DNA from: Anaeromyxobacter dehalogenans
GTDB lineage: Bacteria > Myxococcota_A > UBA9042 > DTJE01
Direction of reading: 5' to 3'
DNA: 9,587 bases
NCBI GenBank assembly: GCA_020722625.1
Contig: DYKK01000111.1
Location: forward strand, 1 to 9,587
Positions 1-5,779 of this stretch are shown here, in pieces. The notes below the pieces were generated by a model. It was not told the origin of the DNA. It saw nothing but the letters and a program-made list of their open reading frames with translations, and ran no database searches. Position 1 is the first letter of the stretch, and each line of letters begins with the position of its first letter. The translations under genes and the position numbers were made by a program.

Positions 1-80
1 TGGTGAAATGAAACGAAGCAGATTTCATGTTTGTTCAAAGACTTGCGGAAATTGATGGCGGATTTGGGGCTGCTTTCGTA

Positions 81-110
81 TGGACCCGTCTTTGCGAGTG
101 GCGATAGAAT
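81..110 (+). promoter_or_regulatory. Putative sigma-70 promoter of the kam operon
   Basis: A TAGAAT hexamer at 105-110 matches five of six -10 consensus positions. TGGACC at 81-86, 18 bp upstream, matches four of six -35 positions. Transcription would start near 117 and leave a leader of about 26 nt before the ATG at 143, which has its own ribosome binding site. The same TAGAAT hexamer occurs in the putative promoter of the MBOAT gene at the other end of the window. A promoter here argues against the earlier in-frame ATG at 80 being the start of the first gene. This is pattern matching only. Confidence 0.4.
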
Positions 111-128
111 CACGTCCCTGGGACGATC

Positions 129-133
129 GGAGG
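129..133 (+). promoter_or_regulatory. Ribosome binding site that decides the start of the first gene
   Basis: GGAGG lies 9 nt before the ATG at 143. The alternative in-frame ATG at 80 has no comparable Shine-Dalgarno sequence. This, and the N-terminal position of the P-loop when translation begins at 143, supports the later start. Confidence 0.6.
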
Positions 134-142
134 ACAGGTCCC

Positions 143-1219
143 ATGAGCGTCTCCCTCGCGAAGGCCGTGTCGGCTCCCGGCATCCGGACCGTGGCCATCG
201 TGGGGTGTTCCAAGAACTCGGGGAAGACCACCGCCCTGAACCACGTCCTCGCGGGTCTTCCCCCCGAGGGGGGACCCTGCGGGCTTCTGTCCATCGGGAT
301 TGACGGCGAGGAGCACGACTTCTGGCTCGGGGTCCCCAAGCCGCGCATCCACGTGCGGCCCGGCCACCTCGTCGCCACGGCGGAACGCCTGATCCGGGGC
401 GGGACCGCCCGCGTGCGGGTCCTCCACAGGACCGGAGCCCTGACGCCCCTCGGGGAACTCGTGCTCGCCCGCGTCGAGGAGGAGGGGCTCCTGGTCCTGG
501 CCGGGGTGCGGCACAAGGCGGACGTCCGCAGGATCGTGGAGGCGATGTTCCGGCACCACGCGGCCCGGGTGATCATTGACGGGTCGTACCAGCGGCTGAT
601 GGCCGCGGACCCCGAGGTCTCGCAGGGCGTGATCCTGGCGACCGGGGCGATCCTGGGCCGGTCCGTCCGCGACGTGGTCCGGCGCACGAGGGAGGTCCTG
701 GAGCGCCTGCGCCTGCCGCCCGCCGAGGACCCGGAGGACCGGGCGCTCTGGGAGGACGCGACCCGCCACGGCCGCCCGACGACGCGGGACGCTTGCGGGC
801 GGATCGTGGTCCTGGCGCAACCGGGAATGACCGTGGACGAGCCCGAGGTCCGCCGCGCCCTGGGTCCGGGAGATGCGGTCGTGGCGGCCCCGGGTGTGGT
901 CTCCGACCGGCTGCTCCGGGTCCTGCAAGGCCGCCGGACCGGGAAGGTCCGGGTCGTGGTCGCCGACCCGACCCGCCTCTTTGTGTCGCCCCCCGTGTAC
1001 CGGCGATTCCTGGCGCGCGGCGGGGTCGTACGCGTGGTCCGGCCGGTGAGGCTGTTGGCCATCGCGGTCAACCCGGCCAGCGTCCTGGGTTCCGAGTTGC
1101 CGGCCGAGGCGCTGCGGGACGCGGTCCAGGCCCTGGCCCCGGACGTCCCCGTGGTCGTGACACGGGAGTCGGAAAGCGGTCCCGACGGGGGGACGGGCTG
1201 TTCGCAACGCGAACCGTGA
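143..1219 (+). CDS. P-loop NTPase-like protein, probable lysine 5,6-aminomutase reactivase subunit (KamB-like)
   Basis: The 358-residue product has a P-loop near its N terminus, GCSKNSGKTT at residues 21-30. This is one residue longer between the first glycine and GKT than a textbook Walker A. A hydrophobic strand ending in VIIDGS (143-148, Asp146) is a plausible Walker B. A conserved-looking SIGIDGEEHD stretch (50-59) is followed by PKPRIHV (65-71). It lies 5 bp upstream of kamD on the same strand, so it is almost certainly co-transcribed with it. Known kam clusters carry KamB and a MutS-like ATPase, KamC, thought to reactivate the aminomutase after its cobalamin cofactor is inactivated. I assign the KamB-like role from position and overall appearance, not from an alignment. 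The C-terminal half (about 215-345) resembles a second alpha/beta region of unknown role. No signal peptide or membrane segment is seen. A different cofactor-related GTPase or ATPase remains possible. Confidence 0.7.
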   Translation: MSVSLAKAVSAPGIRTVAIVGCSKNSGKTTALNHVLAGLPPEGGPCGLLSIGIDGEEHDFWLGVPKPRIHVRPGHLVATAERLIRGGTARVRVLHRTGALTPLGELVLARVEEEGLLVLAGVRHKADVRRIVEAMFRHHAARVIIDGSYQRLMAADPEVSQGVILATGAILGRSVRDVVRRTREVLERLRLPPAEDPEDRALWEDATRHGRPTTRDACGRIVVLAQPGMTVDEPEVRRALGPGDAVVAAPGVVSDRLLRVLQGRRTGKVRVVVADPTRLFVSPPVYRRFLARGGVVRVVRPVRLLAIAVNPASVLGSELPAEALRDAVQALAPDVPVVVTRESESGPDGGTGCSQREP

Positions 1220-1224
1220 GAGAC

Positions 1225-2784
1225 ATGGAACGGAAACTGGACCTGGACCCCGCCGTGATCGAGCGCTGCCGGCGCGCGGCGGCGGCGGTTGCGGACTTCG
1301 TGATCGGGTTCGCGCGCGAGCGCTCCACGGTGTCCATCGAGCGAGCCACCTTGCGCCTGATGGGGGTCGGGGGTGCGGACGCCGAGGGCGTGCCGCTCGT
1401 CAACCGGGTGGTCGAGGCCGCGGCCGCGCGGCGTGTCCTGGGCCGCGGGGTCGCGCTTTCATTTGGTGCGGCGATGGCGGCCGCCGGGGAGGACGCCACC
1501 GGGACCGCGCGCCTGATCGCCTCGGGCCGGGTGCAGATGACCGCTCCTACCCCCGGGGAGGAGGATGCGGCCCGCGAGCGCGCGGCGGCCCTGGCCGAGG
1601 CGGGATGCGAGCGCATCCTCGCGGCACGGCGGGCGCGGGACGGGGCCATCGGGCGACTCGGCGAGGGGGAGCGGCCCCTCCTCTACGTGATCGTGGCGTC
1701 CGGGAACATCTTCGAGGACACGCTCCAGGCGAAGGTCGCGGCCCGGGCCGGGGCCCAGGTCGTGGCCGTGATCCGCTCGACGGCCCAGAGCCTCCTCGAC
1801 TACATCCCGGAGGGCGCCACGACCGAGGGATTTGGCGGGACGTACGCGACCCAGGAGAACTTCCGCATCATGCGGGCCGCCCTGGACGAGGTGTCGGAGG
1901 AAGTCGGCCGGTACGTTCGGCAGTGCAACTACGCCTCGGGCCTGTGCATGCCCGAGATGGCCGCGCTCGGGGCCGTGGAGCGGCTCGACATGATGCTCAA
2001 CGACGCCCTCTACGGCATCCTGTTTCGTGACATCAACATGCAACGGACCCTGACCGACCAGGCGTTCTCGCGCCTGATCTCCGCCGCCGGGGACCTGACG
2101 ATCAACACCGGCGAGGACAACTACCTGACCACGGCGGACCCCCTGAAGGCGGCCCACACGGTCCTCGCCTCGCAGTTCATCAACGAGGCCGTCGCCCTGC
2201 GGTGCGGGTTGCCGCCGGCCCGGATCGGGCTCGGCCACGCGATGCAGATGGACCCGTGGATGGAGGACATGTTCGTCCTGGAGGTCGCGCAGGCCCGCAT
2301 GGTCCGCGAGGTCTTCCCCGAGGCCCCCATCAAGTACATGCCCCCGACGAAGCACATGACCGGGAACATCTTCCGCGGTCATGTCCAGGACGCCCTCTTC
2401 GCGCTCGCGAGCGTGATGACCGGCCAGGGGATCCACCTCGTGGGCATGATGACCGAGGCCATGCACACGCCCCACATCCACGACCGGTTCCTGGCCCTGG
2501 AGGCCACGCGCATGGTCATGACCGCTGCGCGCCACCTCGCGGACGAGGTCTCGTTTCGCGCGCAGGGGCGCGTCCAGGCCCGGGCCCGGGAGGTCCTGGC
2601 CCAGGCGGCCGAGATGCTCGACGCGGTGGCCCGAGAGGGGCTCTTCGCGGCCATCGAAAAGGGGTGGTTTGCGGACGTGTCCAGGTCCCCGGGAGGTGGG
2701 CGCGGGCTCGCCGGGGTCTTCCGCAAGGAGCCCGGGTACTGGAACCCCGTGGAGGACCGGCTGCGCGCGCAGGTGATCGGATGA
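1225..2784 (+). CDS. kamD: Lysine 5,6-aminomutase alpha subunit
   Basis: The 519-residue product is the large catalytic subunit of D-lysine/L-beta-lysine 5,6-aminomutase. The enzyme moves the terminal amino group of lysine by one carbon using adenosylcobalamin and PLP, an early step in lysine fermentation. The subunit is a TIM barrel that contacts PLP and substrate. The PLP- and substrate-binding residues I recall for the Clostridium sticklandii structure fall at identical numbers here: Arg184, Ser189, Tyr193, Ser238, Tyr263, Arg268, Asp298, Asn299 and Lys370. Further family signatures are RDINMQRTLTDQAFSR (268-283) and INTGEDNYLTTAD (293-305). Length matches the usual 515-520 residues. The reading frame is open upstream to 793, but the ATG at 1225 sits 5 bp after the previous stop and gives the family's normal N terminus. 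The ribosome binding site is weak, suggesting translational coupling. The stop overlaps the kamE start (ATGA). Confidence 0.96.
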   Translation: MERKLDLDPAVIERCRRAAAAVADFVIGFARERSTVSIERATLRLMGVGGADAEGVPLVNRVVEAAAARRVLGRGVALSFGAAMAAAGEDATGTARLIASGRVQMTAPTPGEEDAARERAAALAEAGCERILAARRARDGAIGRLGEGERPLLYVIVASGNIFEDTLQAKVAARAGAQVVAVIRSTAQSLLDYIPEGATTEGFGGTYATQENFRIMRAALDEVSEEVGRYVRQCNYASGLCMPEMAALGAVERLDMMLNDALYGILFRDINMQRTLTDQAFSRLISAAGDLTINTGEDNYLTTADPLKAAHTVLASQFINEAVALRCGLPPARIGLGHAMQMDPWMEDMFVLEVAQARMVREVFPEAPIKYMPPTKHMTGNIFRGHVQDALFALASVMTGQGIHLVGMMTEAMHTPHIHDRFLALEATRMVMTAARHLADEVSFRAQGRVQARAREVLAQAAEMLDAVAREGLFAAIEKGWFADVSRSPGGGRGLAGVFRKEPGYWNPVEDRLRAQVIG

Positions 2785-3587
2785 AGCCACAAGACGAGGT
2801 CGGACAGACCGTGCCCCGGGCGGTCCCCCCGGTCGCCCTCCCCCCCGGCGCGGACCCGCACCAGGTGCGCCCGTACGGGGACACGATGAACGACGGCGCC
2901 GTGCAGGTGTCGTTTTCGCTGCCGCTCCCCCTGAACGACGAGGCCCGGGAGACGGCCCGGAGGCTCGCGGGCAAGATGGGGCTGCACGACATCCTCATCT
3001 ACCACGAGGCCGACCTGGGATATGGTTTTTCGTTCTACATTCTTTACGGAAAATGTCGGCATACGGTTGACTACGCGCGCGTGGTCGTCCCGAAGGTCTC
3101 CACGACGCGCATGGGATTCGAGGAGATCAACGCCTTCATCCGCGAGAGGGTCGGACGACCCCTGCGTGTTGTCGGCGCCTGCATCGGAAATGACGCCCAC
3201 ACGGTCGGGATTGACGCCATCCTCAACATGAAGGGGTACGCCGGGGAATACGGGCTGGAACGCTACCCGATGTTCAAGGTGTTGAACCTCGGGAGCCAGG
3301 TCCCCAGCGAGGACCTCTTGGCTCGGGCCGTCGAGTTCCGGGCGGACGCGGTCCTCGTGTCGCAGGTCGTGACCCAGAAGGACATCCACCTGACCAACCT
3401 TGCGGAACTGGTGGACATGGTCGAGGCCGAGGGCGTCCGGGAACGCGTGCTGATGATCTGCGGGGGTCCGCGCATCACCCACGAGGTCGCCCTGGAACTG
3501 GGCTTCGATGCCGGCTTCGGACCGGGGACGACCCCCACGGTGGTCGCCTCGTTCATCGTCCAGGAGTTCGTCCGCCGCCTCCACTGA
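2781..3587 (+). CDS. kamE: Lysine 5,6-aminomutase beta subunit (cobalamin-binding)
   Basis: The 268-residue product carries adenosylcobalamin and the PLP lysine of the aminomutase. The N-terminal dimerisation segment begins with the family motif RPYGDTMNDG (29-38). The Rossmann-like B12 domain has the base-off DxHxxG motif DAHTVG (138-143), where His140 is the lower cobalt ligand. Lys151, eleven residues later in NMKGYAGEYGLERY, is the PLP Schiff-base lysine. These correspond to His133 and Lys144 of the clostridial protein, an offset of seven. Further B12-binding loops are GSQVP (173-177) and CGGPR (231-235). Residues 1-28 form a proline-rich N-terminal extension of unclear role. The start overlaps the kamD stop by 4 bp, with AGGTG at 2771-2775 as ribosome binding site, so the two subunits are probably made in balanced amounts. 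A patch of A/T-ending codons (3018-3068) stands out from the rest of the gene. Confidence 0.96.
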   Translation: MKPQDEVGQTVPRAVPPVALPPGADPHQVRPYGDTMNDGAVQVSFSLPLPLNDEARETARRLAGKMGLHDILIYHEADLGYGFSFYILYGKCRHTVDYARVVVPKVSTTRMGFEEINAFIRERVGRPLRVVGACIGNDAHTVGIDAILNMKGYAGEYGLERYPMFKVLNLGSQVPSEDLLARAVEFRADAVLVSQVVTQKDIHLTNLAELVDMVEAEGVRERVLMICGGPRITHEVALELGFDAGFGPGTTPTVVASFIVQEFVRRLH

Positions 3588-3588
3588 A

Positions 3589-3611
3589 GGTTCCAGGTTC
3601 GTGGTTCGAGG
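3589..3611 (+). repeat. Short 7-bp-period tandem repeat
   Basis: Three consecutive heptamers fit GGTTCNN, followed by a further GG, starting one base after the kamE stop. Units differ only in the last two or three bases. Short degenerate heptamer arrays of this kind occur between genes in several bacterial genomes and can vary in copy number. No coding role is seen. Confidence 0.55.
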
Positions 3612-3633
3612 GGCGCCCCCCCGAAAAAAGTTC

Positions 3634-3663
3634 TTGACACGCCCCCGTTCGCCGGACTAACTT
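3634..3663 (+). promoter_or_regulatory. Sigma-70-type promoter of the four-cysteine small protein gene
   Basis: TTGACA at 3634-3639 is a perfect -35 hexamer. TAACTT at 3658-3663 lies 18 bp downstream and keeps the T, A and final T of the -10 consensus. It sits in the least GC-rich part of the region, after the A-run at 3624-3629, and would give a leader of roughly 60 nt. A palindrome GGGGCGCCCC at 3610-3619 lies just upstream and could be an operator, but this is speculative. Confidence 0.6.
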
Positions 3664-3732
3664 GATAAAAGAAACCTTGAAAATAGCGTTTCCTCCGACA
3701 TCTCTGGAGACCCCTGGAGGGGAGGAACCAAG

Positions 3733-3945
3733 ATGAGGTTCACGTACTCGATCCCGGAAACTCTGGCGCTGAACGATGAGTTCTACTGCCGCCCCCGCCG
3801 AAAGAACCTGGCGCTCGAGAGGTGCCTGGACGACTTCATGGAGGCCAATGCCTTCGAGCGGCGGCGGTCAGTGTGCTTCCGCTGCCCGCAGGGACGGCGC
3901 AATCGCGAGACCTTCGCCGGCGGGGTCGCCGGCGAGGACGAATGA
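3733..3945 (+). CDS. Small four-cysteine protein of unknown function
   Basis: I do not recognise the family. The 70-residue product has no signal peptide or membrane segment, so it is probably cytoplasmic. Its four cysteines are Cys19, Cys31, Cys48 and Cys51 (spacing 11, 16 and 2). The last two form CFRCPQGRRNRETFAG, which looks like a knuckle of a small zinc- or iron-binding fold. The middle (25-42) is a predicted amphipathic helix, and arginine is abundant at 20-23, 43-45 and 55-58. It has its own good promoter and a very strong ribosome binding site (two GGAGG copies at 3716-3725, the nearer 7 nt from the ATG), which argue that it is a real gene. Codon use suits the genome. It could be a zinc-ribbon regulator or nucleic-acid-binding accessory protein; that is inference. 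It is separately transcribed, so a link to the upstream kam operon is not shown. Confidence 0.75.
   Translation: MRFTYSIPETLALNDEFYCRPRRKNLALERCLDDFMEANAFERRRSVCFRCPQGRRNRETFAGGVAGEDE
3914..3935. other. Strong hairpin at the junction of two convergent genes
   Basis: A 9-bp perfect inverted repeat, TCGCCGGCG (3914-3922) and CGCCGGCGA (3927-3935), encloses a 4-nt GGGT loop. It covers the last codons of the four-cysteine protein gene and lies 19 bp beyond the stop of the opposing thiolase gene. No run of thymines follows on either strand, so it is not a textbook intrinsic terminator, but it may slow polymerase or protect 3' ends in both directions. Confidence 0.4.
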
Positions 3946-3954
3946 CGGGGGAGG

Positions 3955-5175
3955 TCAGGCCGTGGCCTTCAGAACGGTGGTCACGCTCGCGCAGATCGGG
4001 CCCCCGATGTTGAAGGTCGCGGCGTACCGTGGGTTCTTCACCTGGAGTGCCTCCGGGACCTGCCCGGTCAACTGCCAGTAGCTCCAGCCGACCATGGCGA
4101 CGCCCGTGGCGCTGATGGGGTGACCCTTGGCGATCAGGCCCCCGGAGGTGTTGATCGGGAGCGCGCCTCCGCCGAGGCGCGCCTTTCCTTCGACGTAGTA
4201 GCGCGCGCCCTGACCCGCCGGGACCTTCCCCAGGATCTCGACGGCCAGGGCCCCCATGATCCCGAAGCAGTCGTGGACCTCGGCGACGTCCACGTCCTCC
4301 GGGCCGATCCCGGCCGTCTCGTAGGCCGCCCGCATGGCCTTGTACGCCCCGGCCGGCCGCAGGACGTCCCGCCCCTTCGTCGAGAGCGGGTCCGTGGCCT
4401 GACCGAACCCGACCAGTTCCGCGGTCCGCGCGCGGTCCACCCCGAGCCGGCGAAGGCCCTCCTCGGTCGCGAGCACGATCGCGGCCCACCCGTCGCTGAT
4501 CTGCGAGCACTCGAAGGTCTTCAGGGGCAGGCCCTCCGCGATGTACCGGTTCGGGCCCTCGATGGTCAGGACCTTCTCGACGGTCATCGAGACGCCACGC
4601 ATCTGGGCGTACGGGTTGTGCTGCGCGTGCTCGTAGAACGTCACCGGGACGTGGGCCATGTCGCGCTCGGTCACGCCCCACTCCTTCAGGTAGCGGTCCA
4701 TGACCTCCGCGAAGAGGTGCGGGAATACGAAGACCTTGCCGGGCCGGTCGTCGGGGTGCGAGGCCGTGCCCAGGACCTTCCCGATCCGTTTCCCGTCGGC
4801 CTTGCCCTCGTCGTCGCGCATCTTCTCGACCCCGAGCGCGATCCCGACCTCGCCCTCGCCCAGGAGCAGTCGGTGGACCACGCTCAGGATCGCCTGGCCC
4901 CCGCTCGCGCAGGCGTTCTCGACCGTCTCGATCGGCTTGCTCTGGAGGCCCTTTTCGGACGCGACCAGCCCGGACAGGAGCACCTGGTCCCCGGTCAGCG
5001 GGGTCAGGCATCCGGCCACCGAGGCCGTGTCCACGACCTCGAGCGGAAAACCCGCATCGGAAGAGACTTCCGTCAAGGCCTGGTGGACGATCCCCGGGAT
5101 CGTGACGGCCCCGAGTTTCCCGAATGGACTCTGGCGATACGCAGCGACAAAGATCCTCTTGGGCATCGCCTTCAC
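3955..5175 (-). CDS. Thiolase of the SCP-x/archaeal type (acetyl-CoA acetyltransferase-like)
   Basis: The 406-residue product condenses or cleaves acyl-CoA thioesters. The nucleophilic cysteine is Cys89 in ENACASGG. The other active-site signatures are HDCF (301-304, with Cys303) and KGHPISATG (350-358, His352). HDCF in place of NEAF, together with NIGG (389-392) where biosynthetic thiolases carry a CxG cysteine, places it in the SCP-x-like class. Length is normal for the family. Translation most likely begins at a GTG, since GGGAGG lies 7 nt upstream; an ATG three codons later is poorly spaced. It follows the 113-residue gene by 43 bp and is probably co-transcribed with it. Members of this class often partner a DUF35 zinc-ribbon/OB protein, which is absent here. 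Acetoacetyl-CoA cleavage would fit lysine fermentation, but the gene is on the opposite strand and its true substrate cannot be read from sequence. Confidence 0.9.
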   Translation of the reverse strand: MKAMPKRIFVAAYRQSPFGKLGAVTIPGIVHQALTEVSSDAGFPLEVVDTASVAGCLTPLTGDQVLLSGLVASEKGLQSKPIETVENACASGGQAILSVVHRLLLGEGEVGIALGVEKMRDDEGKADGKRIGKVLGTASHPDDRPGKVFVFPHLFAEVMDRYLKEWGVTERDMAHVPVTFYEHAQHNPYAQMRGVSMTVEKVLTIEGPNRYIAEGLPLKTFECSQISDGWAAIVLATEEGLRRLGVDRARTAELVGFGQATDPLSTKGRDVLRPAGAYKAMRAAYETAGIGPEDVDVAEVHDCFGIMGALAVEILGKVPAGQGARYYVEGKARLGGGALPINTSGGLIAKGHPISATGVAMVGWSYWQLTGQVPEALQVKNPRYAATFNIGGPICASVTTVLKATA

Positions 5176-5182
5176 GACGTCG

Positions 5183-5188
5183 CCTCCC
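5183..5188 (-). promoter_or_regulatory. Ribosome binding site supporting a GTG start for the thiolase
   Basis: Read on the minus strand this is GGGAGG, 7 nt before the GTG at 5175-5173 and 16 nt before the ATG at 5166-5164. The spacing favours the GTG. Confidence 0.6.
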
Positions 5189-5218
5189 GACCGCGCAATG
5201 CGGTCCCTCGTGGGTCCT

Positions 5219-5560
5219 TCACACCACGGAACGCAGGTCGGCGGCCGCGGCCAGGACCTGCCGAACGATCAGGGCGTCGTCCTGGAGCCGGAGCGCCAGC
5301 GCGAACGCGGCCTCGTCGCGTCGCACCTGGCTCCGGGAGGCCTCGGAGTCCCCCAGGAACTCGGTGACGACCTCGTCCACCCAGCGCAGGAGGTCCCGGG
5401 CCTCGGTCCGCGCCTCCTCCGCCAGGGTGCCGCCCGCACGGCGCGCCTCCCGCCCCTCGAAGAACAGGGCGTTCAGGCGCGCGTACCGCCCCGCCACGTC
5501 CGGGTGCGCCTGGACCAGACCCGGTCGTTCCGCGGCCTTCTCGGAAGTGTCCTCGGCCAT
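5219..5560 (-). CDS. Uncharacterised helical protein, 113 residues
   Basis: I do not recognise this protein. It is predicted almost entirely alpha-helical, rich in Ala, Arg, Glu and Leu, without cysteine, signal peptide or membrane segment, so it is likely cytoplasmic. Helices are suggested at about 20-42, 45-70 and 74-110. The frame is open upstream to 5662, but that would run through the putative promoter. The ATG at 5560 has GGAGG 10 nt upstream (5571-5575) and leaves a sensible leader, so I prefer it. It precedes the thiolase gene by 43 bp in the same direction and appears to be the first gene of that operon. It shares a divergent control region with the lipoprotein gene. It is not a DUF35 protein, the usual partner of this thiolase class, because the zinc-binding cysteines are missing. 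It could be a small helical regulatory or scaffold protein; no function is assigned. Confidence 0.65.
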   Translation of the reverse strand: MAEDTSEKAAERPGLVQAHPDVAGRYARLNALFFEGREARRAGGTLAEEARTEARDLLRWVDEVVTEFLGDSEASRSQVRRDEAAFALALRLQDDALIVRQVLAAAADLRSVV

Positions 5561-5633
5561 CGAACCCCTGCCTCCAGTCACGGGGAAGAGCCGCCGGCCC
5601 TCGCGCCTTTCCAGCGCGCCCTGGGCCGAAAAG

Positions 5634-5662
5634 AACCTAGCACCCCGTCCGCGTCGTGGCAA
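5634..5662 (-). promoter_or_regulatory. Putative promoter of the 113-residue protein/thiolase operon
   Basis: On the minus strand TTGCCA (5662-5657) matches five of six -35 positions. TAGGTT (5639-5634) follows after exactly 17 bp and keeps the T, A and final T of the -10 consensus. It stands 74 bp upstream of the preferred ATG. Confidence 0.5.
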
Positions 5663-5665
5663 GAC

Positions 5666-5694
5666 TTGACAACCGATCTGTCCCGTGCCAGCAT
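5666..5694 (+). promoter_or_regulatory. Putative promoter of the lipoprotein gene
   Basis: A perfect TTGACA (5666-5671) is followed after 17 bp by CAGCAT (5689-5694), a weak -10 with three matches. Its -35 lies only 3 bp from the -35 of the opposing promoter, so the two are back to back. The leader would be about 80 nt and contains the inverted repeat at 5701-5749. Confidence 0.5.
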
Positions 5695-5700
5695 TCGCCG

Positions 5701-5749
5701 CCGAACGGGTGATTCCGGACGGATTTCCGGAATCGGTGGCACCGTTCGG
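5701..5749 (+). promoter_or_regulatory. Two-tier inverted repeat in the lipoprotein gene leader
   Basis: An outer pair, CCGAACGG (5701-5708) and CCGTTCGG (5742-5749), encloses an inner pair, GATTCCGG (5711-5718) and CCGGAATC (5727-5734). Both are perfect 8-bp matches around an 8-nt loop, with internal bulges of 2 and 7 nt. It starts at or just after the expected transcription start and ends 21 bp before the ribosome binding site. No thymine run follows, so it is unlikely to be a terminator. It could be an mRNA-stabilising stem-loop or a regulator binding site. Confidence 0.5.
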
Positions 5750-5779
5750 AAGTCCAGCTTGAATGCTGAAGGAGGAGCC

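Noticed and set aside
27..107. Short 26-codon reading frame in the AT-richer first 110 bases
   Set aside because: There is no convincing ribosome binding site and no recognisable product. The first 80 bp may be upstream regulatory DNA or the tail of a feature outside the window.
80..142. In-frame ATG at 80 as the start of the first gene
   Set aside because: It lacks a good ribosome binding site, adds 21 residues before a P-loop that is normally close to the N terminus, and would overlap the likely promoter. The ATG at 143 has GGAGG at proper spacing.
110..1207. Long minus-strand open frame opposite the P-loop gene
   Set aside because: It is an antisense shadow produced by high GC content, rich in Arg, Gly and Pro and without a recognisable domain.
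793..1224. Upstream extension of the kamD frame
   Set aside because: It overlaps the P-loop gene and encodes low-complexity Gly/Pro/Arg sequence. kamD has its normal family start at 1225.
1459..2790. 443-codon minus-strand frame opposite kamD
   Set aside because: The plus strand holds an unmistakable kamD. The antisense product is compositionally biased and has no domain.
3610..3630. GGGGCGCCCC followed by an A-run as an intrinsic terminator of kamE
   Set aside because: The palindrome has no loop, and the run is adenine, not thymine, on the coding strand. It reads better as promoter-flanking sequence.
4120..5367. Plus-strand frame opposite the thiolase gene
   Set aside because: It is a shadow of the thiolase coding strand and has no family features.
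4700..5779. Upstream extension of the lipoprotein frame
   Set aside because: It runs antisense through the thiolase and the 113-residue gene. The signal peptide and strong ribosome binding site fix the start at 5780.
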